Positions 53,742-64,000 of a DNA stretch of 64,000 nt are shown here, one piece after another. The DNA comes from Gordionus sp. m RMFG-2023 (Eukaryota > Nematomorpha > Gordioida > Chordodea > Parachordodidae). Below the pieces are notes generated by a model. It had not been told where the DNA came from, ran no database searches, and was given only the letters and a program-made list of their open reading frames with translations. Every line of letters begins with the position of its first letter. Position 1 is the stretch's first letter. The stretch covers positions 11,842,052 to 11,906,051 of the forward strand of contig NC_088776.1 of assembly GCF_954871325.1 (NCBI RefSeq), given 5' to 3'. The translations under genes and the position numbers were made by a program.

Positions 53742-54498
53742 CAGAGATCTGCAGAGGTACCATTAATACTGCCCGGCTCGGGTTAAAAAATTTTCTGCCT
53801 AGCCTGGCCCGGATTTTTTTTTCAGAAATTTTTTACAGCCCAGCCCTGGTTTAAAAATTTTAAGCCCGGTTCAGATATTTTAAAAAAAAATTCTTAGGCC
53901 CGGCTTTGAATTTTTTAAAATTATATTCTACCTGGTATATACAAAAAATTCATCTATTTGGTATTTTATCATATTTTTAGGCAATTATTATCATTTAATA
54001 AGCATGCATATTATTTTATTGTTTTTTATTCTAAACAGATATATTAAAAATTGATACTATAAAAAATTTGTGTAAATAATATTTTGAGAAAATACATTAA
54101 TTGTATTTATAAAAAAAATAAAATGATATTTTAATTAATAAAAAATATAACATATATTATATAATAATATTTAATCATTTGCGTATTTATTCCATGGCAG
54201 GAAAAGTATAATTATATTATGTAATAGATATTATGAGTGTTAGCTAGTGTTAACTTTCACCAAACATTATATTAATCATAACTATATATAATCATTATAA
54301 CCATATCTAATTGAAGAATATAATAATTCATGTTATATAAATTTTTTAAAAAAATAAGGTCCAATCAGGGTATTTAAAAAAAAATTTTTAGGCATGGCAC
54401 AGGTTTTTAAAAAAAAAATTTTTAAGGCCTGGCCTGGTATATTTTAAAAATTCAAAATACCCCAGCCCTGGTACCCAGGACAGGCCTGCAGGTCTCTG
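53742..54498. mobile_element. MITE with CAGAGATCTGCAG ends, 757 bp
   Basis: Ends CAGAGATCTGCAGAGGTACC and, inversely, CAGAGACCTGCAGGCCTG. The flanks are ATATATAT on both sides (53734-53741 and 54499-54506), which fits an 8-bp duplication although the sequence is simple. Near each end, CCCGG/GGCCTGG blocks alternate with runs of A and T. Fragments of the same type occur at 20010, 28190, 31150, 35338 and 61637. Confidence 0.75.
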
Positions 54499-54506
54499 AT
54501 ATATAT

Positions 54507-55740
54507 AAATATATTATACTCTCACCCTTAGATATATATTTGTATTAAGTCTATTTGTTTTCATAAATTATTATTTTTTAGTGGTATTATATTTTTTATT
54601 ATTTTTAGCGATTATTACTTTTAGAAGTAGGTGTCAGGTTACAAATATGCTCATTGCAAACTAATTTGCATATCATATTTGATATTTTATTTGGACATGA
54701 TAAATTAGTCAAAAAATAGCTATGTCAAATGCTATAGGAAACTACATAGGATATTGTGATCTTCTGATTACCAAAACAAATTTAACTCTTAATTCACACC
54801 AAAAATGGCAAAATAATACTTAACACTGTAATGACTGGGGACATGATGCCAAAATAAAAAAAATATACAATTAAAAAATTAATTAAAACAGGCTAGATTT
54901 ACTTTAAAAAAATCTAGACTTGTCCTTGATATTTAATTTCTGCAGGCCTTATCACTGATGAATCTTTTACATATTAAATTAAGAAGTGTAAAAAAAATTA
55001 GTTATGATTTTTTAAATTTATAAAAAATATTTTGCTTAAGGGCTTGTACTTTGCAAAAAAATGAGATATTTTAATCATAGATAAATTTTTTATTAGAACC
55101 ACCTATGTAAGTACCTTATAAATATCAATTGAATAATTACTAAAAAATGTAAGTAGTATTTTTTGGAATATTTATAAGCAATTATAATAAATATTAATAA
55201 CTAAAAAAATGAAACTCAATATCCTTATTAAATCAATATAACACCAAAATCTATCAATCTAATAATATTTTTTGTTGTTTAATATTGTATGATATTAATT
55301 ATATAAATATGGTAAAAACTTGAATTTGAACTGATGACAATGGGTTTAAATTACTGGGATTGTTTATGGATTGCAAATGTTGTTGCTGAATATGTAAGAG
55401 ATTAGGGTTTTGAAGAATGTTTGCAATATTAGTATTATATAAGGGTAAGGTGGCAGTAGGTGTATTAATATTTTTTACATCCATACTTGAAGACTTGTTC
55501 AGAGATAATAAAGTGAAATAATTTTTAATATAAAATGGATTGGCATGATCACGTGTGATATTTTATATAACCTTAACATGTGCCCATTAAATAATTGGTT
55601 TTTTATGACCCACAACCCGAGTCGAAGTCGTAGAAATCTGCTCAACCCTGAGCTAGGGTTGAAAAATCGACCACGACCCAACCCGACCCAATGGGCCTGT
55701 TGAGCCGACCCATTTGGTCGGCTTGTTGGGTCGGCTTGCG
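54507..55740. other. Spacer with a C/G-rich repeat block, no gene
   Basis: 54507-55595 is A+T-rich without a convincing gene. 55596-55740 is a block of CGACCCAACCCGACCC and GTTGAGCCGACCC words leading straight into the 118-bp tandem array; it resembles the internal blocks of other hAT-like repeats in this window. Confidence 0.5.
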
Positions 55741-55750
55741 TTAAAATTTG

Positions 55751-56340
55751 TCATAATCATCATTTTTAAGTTTTTTCGAATTTTTTGAAGCAAATAGGTA
55801 AAAATATATATTGTAAACATGTTAAATTAAATTTTTAGTGAATATGTACCTTAGAAAAGTGACAATTGTCATAATCGTCATTTTAAAGTTTTTTCGAAAT
55901 TTTTGAAGCAAATAGGTAAAAATATATGTTAAGAACATGTTAAATTAAATTTTCAGTGAATATGTACCTTAGAAAAGTGACAATTGTCATAATCGTCATC
56001 TTTAATTTTTTTAAATTTTTTGAAGCAAATAGGTAAAAATAAATATTGTAAACATGTTAAAATAAATTTTCAGTGAATATGTACCTTAGAAAAGTGACAA
56101 TTGTCATAATCTTCATTTTTAAGTTTTTTCGATTTTTTTTGAAGCAAATAGGTAAAATATATGTTGTCTGAACATGTTAAATTAAATTTTCAGTGAATAT
56201 GTACCTTAGAAAAGTGACAATTGTCATAATCGTCATTTTTAAATTTTTTCGAATTTTTTTAAATTAAATAGATAAAAAAAATATATTGTAAGGATGTTAA
56301 AATATTTCAAATAATTTTTTATAACAGGGCATAGGCAGGC
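55751..56340. repeat. Tandem array, five units of about 118 bp
   Basis: Units start with TCATAATCGTCATTTTTAAG at 55751, 55869, 55987, 56104 and 56224, giving spacings of 117-120 bp. Each contains GAAGCAAATAGGTAAAAATA and AGTGAATATGTACCTTAG. The last unit is degenerate. The units are near-identical, so expansion is fairly recent. Confidence 0.92.
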
Positions 56341-56369
56341 GGGAGATAACTCGCCCAATGCTGACCTTT

Positions 56370-56473
56370 AATTTAAATATCTATTAGAAAAATCTAGAGG
56401 TTTATGCAATATTTTTCTTAAAATATTGGCCGTGATAAAAATCGGCTCAAATCGAGCCGTTTAACAACACTAT
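56370..56473. mobile_element. Right half of a palindromic MITE, TAGTGTTGTT family
   Basis: Only the right arm is left: GCAATATTTTTCTTAAAATA, then GATAAAAATCGGCTC and GAGCCGTTTAACAACACTA at the end. Confidence 0.7.
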
Positions 56474-56814
56474 CGCTAATATTTTAATCTTTAACTGACG
56501 ATTACTAGAACAATAGTTATTGCTCTTTAAATATAGGTAATATGATTTGTATCCCATATTATACCAAATATATCGACGTTCTATATTTGTAGAGCTTCAC
56601 TTGTGTAAATTCAGAAAATGAGGAAAATATTAAACTTTATATGAAATATAGGAAATATTTATCGATCAATTTAATTGAAAATTTTTAAAACAATTAACAA
56701 AATTTGTTTTTTAAAATCAAAATGCAAGTGAAGCAAATATAACAGTTATAATTTATATATAAAAATTGAATAATTTTATTATATATTTTGGACATATAAA
56801 AATAAGGATCTTAA

Positions 56815-57009
56815 GGTGATTACGAAGCAAAAAAAAATATAAAAACAAATCTTGATCTTTGGAATCCAATTAAAAGTTCGGATCGTTTTTTACGACATAA
56901 CCGAAGATATAATTTAGAAAGTGGTCAATTTGTAAAAATTAATATTACTAAATTACTAAAAAAAAACGCCGAATATTTTGCGTTTTTAAATATTAAAGAA
57001 GAAAAATAA
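56815..57009 (+). CDS. Orphan coding-like terminal exon, unrecognised
   Basis: After AG at 56814-56815, an open frame of about 64 codons reads GDYEAKKNIKTNLDLWNP, IKSSDRFLRHNRRYNLES and GQFVKINITKLLKKN, then EYFAFLNIKEEK and TAA at 57007-57009. The lysine-rich, well-mixed composition looks like protein. A short stretch upstream, SFTCVNSENEENIKLYMKYR (about 56592-56655), may be another exon. No family is recognised and no start was found. Confidence 0.35.
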   Translation, partial: GDYEAKKNIKTNLDLWNPIKSSDRFLRHNRRYNLESGQFVKINITKLLKKNAEYFAFLNIKEEK

Positions 57010-57014
57010 CATTA

Positions 57015-57887
57015 ACATAATATATATGGGAAATGTGTCATAAATGGCCATGTTTGAAGACTAGCCACCACCTTTTAACTATTATCTTTTCGACCGATTT
57101 CTCCCAAAATTTGTCAAAATGTGCATTTTATGATATGTACTTTACCTATTGAATAGAGAATCCAATAAAAAAATAAGCTGTTTTTAGTACTTCTTTCTGG
57201 AAAAATCTCGTTACACATTTTTTTGTTTGGTGAAAAAATTACTAATTTAGATTATTGTTATTTTATATAAATATTATCTTTAGGCATTCAGCATTATACG
57301 CACAAAAAATTATGGTTTCAAGTTTATTTAATAGGCATATGTATTGACTTATTCATATAGAAATGAAAAGCTCGCTTTAAACATATTTGGTACAAAATCA
57401 AATGTTAAACTGGCAAATGATGATATATTCATTAATAACAGATAAACATTATTAATATCTACAAAATTTAATATTCCTAAGAAAACCTTAAAGGTGAAGA
57501 GTGGATTAATTGTCTGCAATTTGAAAACTGGGCTCATACTCAATAAACGAATAACAATGATTTATGTTATGTATGTAAATAGTGATACGATTGTTTCATT
57601 TATAAATTAATAAAATGGTTTTCATTATTGTTAATAATTCCCTAAATAATTTAATACATCATGAATGATAAAATTATTGAAAATAGTTAAGATAATAATT
57701 CATAAATTCAAAATAAATAGTGATTAATTGAGATAAGAATTTTTAATAAAAAGATAATTAAGATATAAAAATTTAGATGTTAATACTAATTGCATTATTA
57801 AATTTTTATATGCCTAAAAAATGAAGAAATATATAAGATAGGTTTTTTGCAATCATTTCATATAATTCTTAAATTTATTATGGCCAG
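57015..57887. repeat. Interrupted repeat shared with 41665-41905
   Basis: 57015-57130 (GAAATGTGTCATAAATGGCC, later CCGATTTCTC) matches 41665-41775, and 57781-57887 (AAGAAATATATAAGAT...) matches 41785-41895. In the 41.7 kb copy the halves adjoin; here about 640 bp lies between them. That insert carries coding-like pieces on the plus strand: SALYAQKIMVSSLFNRH near 57290, NEKLALNIFGTKSNVKLAN near 57360, and KTLKVKSGLIVCNLKTGLIL near 57480. They are separated by stops or short gaps and match nothing recognised. Confidence 0.6.
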
Positions 57888-60041
57888 TTTCATATTTATC
57901 AAATTTATCCATTTAAAAGAATAAACCTTCATAAATTGAATAAAAGAATCTACATGATTTTATAATTAATGGGGATTCAGATATAATTATTGAAATTTTA
58001 TTTAATTTAACGTATATATTTTATTGGAATAAGAGTATCGCCTCTGATGGCGATACTCTGAGATAAAATTTTGTTAACTTTCTCTTTATATTTTTTTTAT
58101 TATTATAAAATTAAATTGAATCAAAAGTTTATATAAAATGAAAAAGTGATTTTTACAATTTCGTTAATGTAATAAATATCATCAGTCATTTACATAAAAA
58201 TTAATACATCTGTTAAAATAAATCACTTTATCAAATAAAATATACATTAAAAAAGTGTACATTACAACACGCCACCCATTACTAAACCCAAGTGTTAGGG
58301 GTGATTGATAATATATGACCAATAATATACGAAATATAATTACACATCTGACGTTTTTCATTTACTCCAAACTATATATTTAAACATTCCGCTTATTTTG
58401 GTGTCTATAAAATTTTCGCCGAAAATAAATTATCTTGATCGACTTTGCGGCTTTATGTCCATAGGAGCCGTTTCATTCGTCTCACGAATAAGAATAAAGA
58501 AATGCGGTCTTTTTTTTGTCCAAAGGAGAACGCCGTTTTAGTCGTCTCACGAATAAGAATAAAAATATTATATAATTTCTCCGGCTACAATTTCTCTGTA
58601 ATACCGTAAATTTATATTTCCCAATTTGAATAAAGAATAGAATATATTTTTTTAAATATTTCATCATAAAATTCTCCAATTCGAATACAAAATATAATGT
58701 AAACAATTTATACTCAAAATTTTCATACACATCTCCCCATTATTATCGGTAAATCTTTTAATATAATTTCGAATATGATTTCGGAAACATTATTTGAATA
58801 TCCCGGAATAATTTCCTTATATTCTTGAATAATTTTATATAAGGATTTAAATTAAATTTTTTTTAGCGAAGTAAACATAACGTATACAATATCTTTACTA
58901 AAAAATGGTTTTTATAGGAATTTCATTTCTTTGAAAGAATACCAATGAATAATGTCATAGATAATATAGTAGGTTAGGTAAAGATTTCGAATAATTTGAT
59001 GCATATATTTTATTCCGCTATGACTTTAATAATAATATTCACTTGAAAACCTCCTCCCAACAAAACAAATATCGAATAAGATCCTTTATGAAAGTCTCTT
59101 CTTTTAAAATTTATTAATAATATTAATTCCCAATTTTGGAATATTCATCTTTTTTATTTTACCTTTATAATATATTAATTCCCAATTTTGAATATTTGTG
59201 TTTTTATTTTTCCTTTATAAATATTAATTTCCAATTTGGAATATTCATCCTTTTTTATTTTACCTTTATAATATATTAATTTCCAATTTTGGAATATTCA
59301 TCTTTTTTATTTTATTTTATCAATATTAATTCCCAATTTTGGAATATTTATCTTTTTTTTATTTTACCTTTATAATATATTAATTCCCAATTTTGGAATA
59401 TTCATCTTTTTTATTTTACCTTTATAATATATTAATTCCCAATTTTGAATATTTGTGTTTTTATTTTACCTTTAAAATATATTAATTTCCAATTTTGGAA
59501 TAATTTGCCTATAGTGGCCTTCTCTCAAAGTCGAATACAAATGAAAATATACTGCACCTGAAAGAGTGATCATTTTTCCGCATTGATAATATAGTGGTAA
59601 TAAAATTGCGAATTGTGACTGCAATAACCCTTATGGAACATTTGCTTTACACGGCACCATTTTCATAGTTATCAAATTTATCAATTTAAAAGAATAAACC
59701 TTCATAAATTGAATAAAAGAATCTACATGATTTTATAATTAATGGGGATTCAGATATAATTATTGAAATTTTATTTAATTTAACGTATATATTTTATTGG
59801 AATAAGAGTATCGCCTCTGATGGCGATACTCTGAGATAAAATTTTGTTAACTTTCTCTTTATATTTTTTTTATTATTATAAAATTAAATTGAATCAAAAG
59901 TTTATATAAAATGAAAAAGTGATTTTTACAATTTTGTTAATGTAATAAATATCATAAGTCATTTACATACAAATTAATACATCTGTTAAAATAAATCACT
60001 TTATCAAATAAAATATACATAAAAAAGTGTACATTACAACA
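57888..60041. mobile_element. Non-coding LTR-bounded element, fossil
   Basis: Direct terminal repeats 57888-58269 and 59661-60041 are nearly identical, with only a few differences in about 380 bp. An exact duplication GCCAG (perhaps GCCAGT) flanks the whole (57883-57887 and 60042-60046). The ends are T...CA rather than TG...CA. Each repeat contains a hairpin with a 10-bp stem, GAGTATCGCC around a 6-base loop. The inside (1.4 kb) holds no coding region, only tandem repeats. It resembles TRIM/LARD-type non-autonomous LTR elements and looks young. It is inserted into the repeat shared with 41.7 kb. Confidence 0.75.
59095..59500. repeat. Tandem repeats of about 55-60 bp
   Basis: About seven units of ATTAATTCCCAATTTTGGAA, TATTCATCTTTTTTATTTTA and CCTTTATAATAT lie in tandem inside the LTR-bounded element. 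Nearby, CGTCTCACGAATAAGAATAA also occurs twice (58475-58562). Confidence 0.85.
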
Positions 60042-60204
60042 GCCAGTAAACAATGTATTGACTGGCTAGAAAAACACTGTCACAAAACTTCATCTTCTAC
60101 CTCATAAACTATTATAGAGCTTTTATAAAATTTTATTTTAAAGAATCTTATAATACCTTTTTTCAAAAAAGCTTAAATATATATTTAACAATATATGATT
60201 ATTT

Positions 60205-61235
60205 CAGGGATGTGAACCCGGACCCTAACCCTGAACCCTCGTATTTTGGCTGAACCCGACATTTTAAAAAGTGAAGGGTTCAAGGGTTCAGGGTATTATA
60301 AAAAAAATTTTAATTTTAAAAAATAATGTAAAAATATAAATTTTTATAATTTTATTAATTTTTTTCGTGGAATCATTTATTTTATATTCGCGTTTTTCTT
60401 TCGTTTTTCTTCCTGGACTTCATTTTATTTTATTTAGAGATTGATACCATAAATTTAAAACTATAATTGATAAAGCAAGGGATGTTGTAAAATATTTAAG
60501 AACTCCCACAATTGTAAGAATATTAAAATCTATGAAAAGGCAAATGGCAATATTAGATTGCACAACAAGTTGGTCCTCTATTTGTATGATGTTAGAGCGA
60601 TTAATAAGTTTGAAAGATTTCTGTAATGATTTTATTATAGGAGCATGTGATGCCATTTTGTCAGAAGATGATTGGAATCAAATAAAAGACCTTACTAGTG
60701 TGTTGGTTCCTTTAAAAATAACTAGATTAAGATTGCAAGCAGAACAGTTATGTTTATCGGATTTTTATGGCATATGGATAAGATGTCGATTAGAGTTAGA
60801 AAGATTTACAAGTTCTTTTTCTTATGAAATATTAGAAAATACGAAAATTAGAGATCAACAATATTTACAAAATAGTGTTGTATATGCTTCAATATATTTA
60901 GACCCTCGATATCAAGTTATATTAAGTATCAAACAAAAATAAATTGCTATAGACCATCTTGAGGATTTATGGCATACCCAAAACTCTATTATTTACAATA
61001 TATCGGAGCTACGACAATATCTACTGGTTGTAGCGATAACAATGATAATGAAAGCAATATTGTTGATCTGGAAATTTTATTATTAGATAGAGAAAAAAAA
61101 TGAAATTATCATTAGATAGAAAGGAGCAAAAAATATCTATTGTATCTTTAATAGAAAAGTTCTCAGAAGTTAAGAGAAATATTTACAAAAGAGTGTTGAA
61201 TATATGGTTAGGAATATAGAATAATTAAGGCTAGG
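60205..61235 (+). pseudogene. hAT transposon fragment with C-terminal transposase
   Basis: The left end CAGGGATGTGAACCCGGAC (60205) has the hAT look and continues with AACCCTGAACCC and GGGTTCAAGGGTTCAGGG blocks. A plus-strand frame from about 60455 to 60942 carries the transposase C-terminal half: ARDVVKYLRTPTIVR upstream of 60532, LDCTTSWSSICMMLERLISL, EDDWNQIKDLTSVLVPL, and SIYLDPRYQVIL. It stops at 60940-60942; further remnants run to about 61190 (REKKMKLSLDRKE, then EKFSEVKRNIYK, in shifted frame). The N-terminal half and the right end are missing, so it is dead. Confidence 0.75.
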
Positions 61236-61344
61236 CTTAGTGTTGTGTAACGTCTCCCAATCCCTACATTTTGTCTAATTAGTTTTAGGCGATTTTTCGG
61301 TTAGGCCTAATTAAGTATAGTTGATTTTTAAGCTAATAACACTA
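61236..61344. mobile_element. Tiny element with TAGTGTTG ends
   Basis: TAGTGTTGTGTAACG at 61236 faces AATAACACTA ending at 61344, and the inside has a GGCGATTTTTCGGTTAGGCC block. At 109 bp it is the shortest element with these ends here. No duplication was confirmed. Confidence 0.45.
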
Positions 61345-61636
61345 CTTTTAAATGTCGGACAATTTTATACAAACTTATGGAGAGACTTTAATTTATAATA
61401 ATTTTTTTATAATTTTTCAAAATATTTTTATGTAAATTAAAATTTTAAGAAATTCAATATAAAATCTTCTAAAATTTATAAAGTTTAGCCTTTAATATAT
61501 ATAGATTTTCATTATAAATTATTAAACCTAAAAATTTTTTGGCGATCGTATGTAATTTCCAAGGTAGATTCTCTTCAGAATAGATCTGATAAAATCAAAT
61601 TTATCAAGGAAATTATAAACACGTACTAAAATCAGA

Positions 61637-61790
61637 TCAGAGAGCTACAGGCCTGGCCTTAAACCTGATTCGAATGCCTGGGACGAAAATTTTATTTTTT
61701 AAAAATACATGGGCTGGGCTAAAAAAAAAATTTTAATACCCGGGTTGGGCCATATATTTTATAAAAATCATTTTTATAATTTTAACAGGC
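61637..61790. repeat. Fragment of the CAGAGACCTGCAGG-type repeat
   Basis: Starts CAGAGAGCTACAGGCCTGGC and continues with CCTGGGACG, GGGCTGGGC and CCCGGGTTGGGCC blocks separated by A/T runs. Only the left end is present. Confidence 0.55.
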
Positions 61791-61974
61791 AGAATTTTTT
61801 TTAAGATTTTTATTTCCTTCCATTTCGTCGAAATCAAAAAATAAAAATGTTTTAATAATATATTAAATAAAATAACAAAATTTTCGAATCTTTTCTATTC
61901 TTAAAAAAACAAGCCAGATGCCGTCATATAAATTCTCGGAACACCCTTGAATAAAAAAAAGGGAAAAAATAATG

Positions 61975-62057
61975 TGAAACGATACACATGTTTAAATATA
62001 CTATAAAAGGGGGTAAACAAAATAAGATTTTATTTTTAATAGAATAAAGATTGAAAT
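61975..62057. repeat. Left terminal inverted repeat, 83 bp
   Basis: Reads TGAAACGATACACATG at the outer end and contains GGGGGTAAACAAAATAAG; it matches 63594-63676 inversely over its full length. Confidence 0.93.
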
Positions 62058-62083
62058 TAATTTTTCTTAAATAATAAAAAAAA

Positions 62084-63169
62084 ATGTTTAATATAGAATC
62101 TTTATTATCCAATAGTAATACTAATTTTTCCAATTTAAATGAAAACTCCCAATCTTCGTCGAGAATTCAAAGACCAAAAAGAATACACAAATATTGGAAT
62201 AAAGAAAAATTAGATATAGTTACCAAAATGTTATCAATGCCGGAAAAACAACAAATGAAAATAAAAGACATCGCAAAATATGTCGAAATGTCTACTGCAT
62301 CTGTTCACAAATTTAGACGGGATACATTCCCAGAAATAAATGGAGATCCTTTAAAGGAATATAATATTCAAAAAAGAGGAAGTAAAAAGAAAGATTCTTC
62401 CATTATTGAAAGAAGTATCATAAGCCTATTAATGGATAATAACACTATGACTATTCAGGAGATAATAGAAAAGTTACCTCCTGGTAGTCCAAAAACAAAA
62501 ACCACAATTAGTAAATATATTAAAAACATTGGTTGGTCTAAAAAAAGGGCTGGCAAGGAGCCTGATAGAAGAAATACTCCCGGGGCTATTAATATTCGTC
62601 AAATTTATTGTGCAAAGATCTTAAATATCCCAAGAGAAAATTTATATTTCTTAGATGAGACTGGAATAAACTTGCATGTTGTACCAATCTACGCCTGGGC
62701 GCCATACAATGTCCGTCCAATAATAAAAATCCCATCCTCTAAGGGTAAAAATGTAAGTATCCTTTGTACAATCGGAATTGGAGGGGTAATTCATTATAAA
62801 ATAATAGACGGAGCTTATAATGGGCTATTATTCCGTGATTCTATGACGGAGCTTATTAGTATCCTACCACCAGATGCAATCATTGTAATGGATAATGCAT
62901 CTATCCATAGAAGCCATCTTATCGATTCTTATAAAGGTAGGATTGAATACCTATCACCTTATTCACCTCAGTTAAATCCCATTGAAAATTTTCTTGGAGT
63001 TTTGAAAAATAAATTTAGAGCAATCAATCCCCGCCCTAATTCAAGAGATGAAATTGTTAGGAATATTATTCAACTCTTACACGGATTTATTCCTTATGAT
63101 TTCACTAACTTTTACAATCACATGCAAAGCTATTTGGAGTTGGGTTATCGCGGGCAACTGATTAATTAG
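62084..63169 (+). CDS. Transposase, DDE superfamily with DD30E spacing
   Basis: Predicted to cut out and insert the transposon at 61970-63680 by binding its inverted repeats. The protein has 361 residues and no break. Two helix-turn-helix regions are visible: about 42-82 (IKDIAKYVEMSTASVHKFRR) and about 108-152 (MTIQEIIEKLP, TISKYIKNIGWSKKR). The catalytic domain has FLDETGINLH (Asp191), VMDNASIH (Asp270) and SPYSPQLNPIE (Glu301). Thirty residues separate the second Asp from Glu, against 34 in Tc1 and 34-41 in most described relatives. The ATG at 62084 is 27 bp inside the left repeat and is the only suitable start. It looks able to function. The closest family cannot be named without a search. 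Confidence 0.93.
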   Translation: MFNIESLLSNSNTNFSNLNENSQSSSRIQRPKRIHKYWNKEKLDIVTKMLSMPEKQQMKIKDIAKYVEMSTASVHKFRRDTFPEINGDPLKEYNIQKRGSKKKDSSIIERSIISLLMDNNTMTIQEIIEKLPPGSPKTKTTISKYIKNIGWSKKRAGKEPDRRNTPGAINIRQIYCAKILNIPRENLYFLDETGINLHVVPIYAWAPYNVRPIIKIPSSKGKNVSILCTIGIGGVIHYKIIDGAYNGLLFRDSMTELISILPPDAIIVMDNASIHRSHLIDSYKGRIEYLSPYSPQLNPIENFLGVLKNKFRAINPRPNSRDEIVRNIIQLLHGFIPYDFTNFYNHMQSYLELGYRGQLIN

Positions 63170-63593
63170 GTAATCTTTATAATCGATTTGTATTAATAAT
63201 TATAATATTAACTCTTTTAATTTCTAAAAAGGTACCAACATCAAATTCGTGGAACAATGGAATATTTTGATAAATTATAATTATATTTTTTATGTATTAA
63301 TTATTTTATCGAAATTATTATAAAAGTTTATAGTGTTATCATATTTTTATCGAAATAAATGGATATACATACATTTAAGAAATTCTAAAATATTTTCAAA
63401 TATTAAAAAGACTTTTTACAAAAAATGATTTAGAATTTTAAATGAAATTTAATCAAATATCTTACGTGAGCATTCTCAAAGAAAATAATAAAAAAATTCA
63501 TTTTTCATCACAAATTATATATATGTAACACATTTATTTTTATAATGATTAATCAACTATTAATCTTCTTAATTAATTGCTTGTCCATATTTG

Positions 63594-63676
63594 ATTTCAA
63601 TCTTTATTCTATTAAAAATAAAATCTTATTTTGTTTACCCCCTTTTATAGTATATTTAAACATGTGTATCGTTTCA
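63594..63676. repeat. Right terminal inverted repeat, 83 bp
   Basis: Inverse match of 61975-62057. About 425 bp of non-coding sequence lies between the transposase stop and this repeat. Confidence 0.93.
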
Positions 63677-63680
63677 AGTA

Positions 63681-64000
63681 GTCTATTTATAAAAGTCTAC
63701 AATTTTTGAATAATAAAAGAATGTTTATAATTTGTTATTTTTCCATTATTTGTTATTTGATTTATGCATATAATTTTTATTTTTTATTTATGAAAATAAT
63801 AAAGATATGATAATGTGCCTTATATTTTGCATTTGTAAATTTTTACTTATAAAATATAAGAGCCTACTTGCGATAAATGAATAATTTTAAATATATCATT
63901 TTTAAATTAAAATAGTTATTATTTCTAAAAAGAAAGGGGGGGGGGGTTTATAGATAAAAAAATTTTAATTCCTAATTAGTAGTATCTCTGAAGATCTAAA
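63681..64000. other. A+T-rich end of window with an 11-G run
   Basis: No gene was seen. An 11-G run at 63936-63946 recalls the C/G runs at other element ends in this window. Confidence 0.5.

Larger units (their letters stand above)
61970..63680 (+). mobile_element. Complete IS630/Tc1/mariner-type transposon
   Basis: Perfect or nearly perfect 83-bp inverted repeats, 61975-62057 and 63594-63676, begin TGAAACGATACACATG. They enclose one uninterrupted transposase gene (62084-63169). TA dinucleotides at 61970-61971 and 63679-63680 could be the target duplication, but they stand three to five bases outside the matched repeats, so the exact boundary is open. The near-identity of the repeats and the open gene indicate a recent insertion. 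Confidence 0.9.

Overview
This is nuclear DNA of a eukaryote, almost certainly an animal. It is very rich in A+T (roughly three quarters by eye). Three conserved host genes were recognised by protein similarity and splice-phase agreement: ATE1 (minus strand, about 3975-11188, 11 exons), COG4 (plus strand, about 24651-35292, 17 exons found) and the histone-fold part of TAF12 (minus strand, 40264-40629). All three look most like animal proteins. Many introns are only 36-55 bp, while others are 1-2.5 kb and filled with repeats. Tiny introns, extreme A+T and heavy transposon load fit a reduced or parasitic animal such as a myxozoan, a flatworm or a mesozoan; the window alone does not decide between them.

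Layout. 1-3.6 kb: an unrecognised plus-strand gene with a short hAT transposon (1922-3412) in its last intron, converging on ATE1. 3.9-11.2 kb: ATE1, whose large introns hold a 0.8 kb satellite of a 14-bp unit, a decayed coding remnant and a palindromic MITE. 11.2-24.6 kb: a transposon-built spacer with a 4.9 kb long-TIR element containing a decayed hAT, a hAT-type element (17441-20774) enclosing a DIRS-type reverse transcriptase/RNase H fossil, a decayed retroelement tail and a 411-bp fold-back element. 24.6-35.3 kb: COG4, with MITEs and a GATA microsatellite in its introns. 35.3-40.2 kb: nested repeats around a hAT element with a broken transposase. 40.3-44.5 kb: TAF12, then a long-TIR element holding a LINE reverse transcriptase and a second, nested hAT-like element. 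45-51.6 kb: a Mutator-like element with FLYWCH domains, an inverted copy of its 5' part, and a small LTR element inserted at the hinge. 51.6-60.2 kb: MITEs, a 118-bp tandem array, and a non-coding LTR-bounded element. 60.2-61.2 kb: a hAT fragment. 61.97-63.68 kb: an apparently intact IS630/Tc1/mariner-type transposon with 83-bp TIRs.

The host genes do not form a pathway: ATE1 arginylates proteins for N-degron turnover, COG4 tethers vesicles at the Golgi, and TAF12 belongs to TFIID/SAGA. The main story is how mobile DNA has filled introns and spacers while small introns stayed small. Target-site duplications at several elements allow the order of insertion to be read. No tRNA, rRNA or CRISPR was found.
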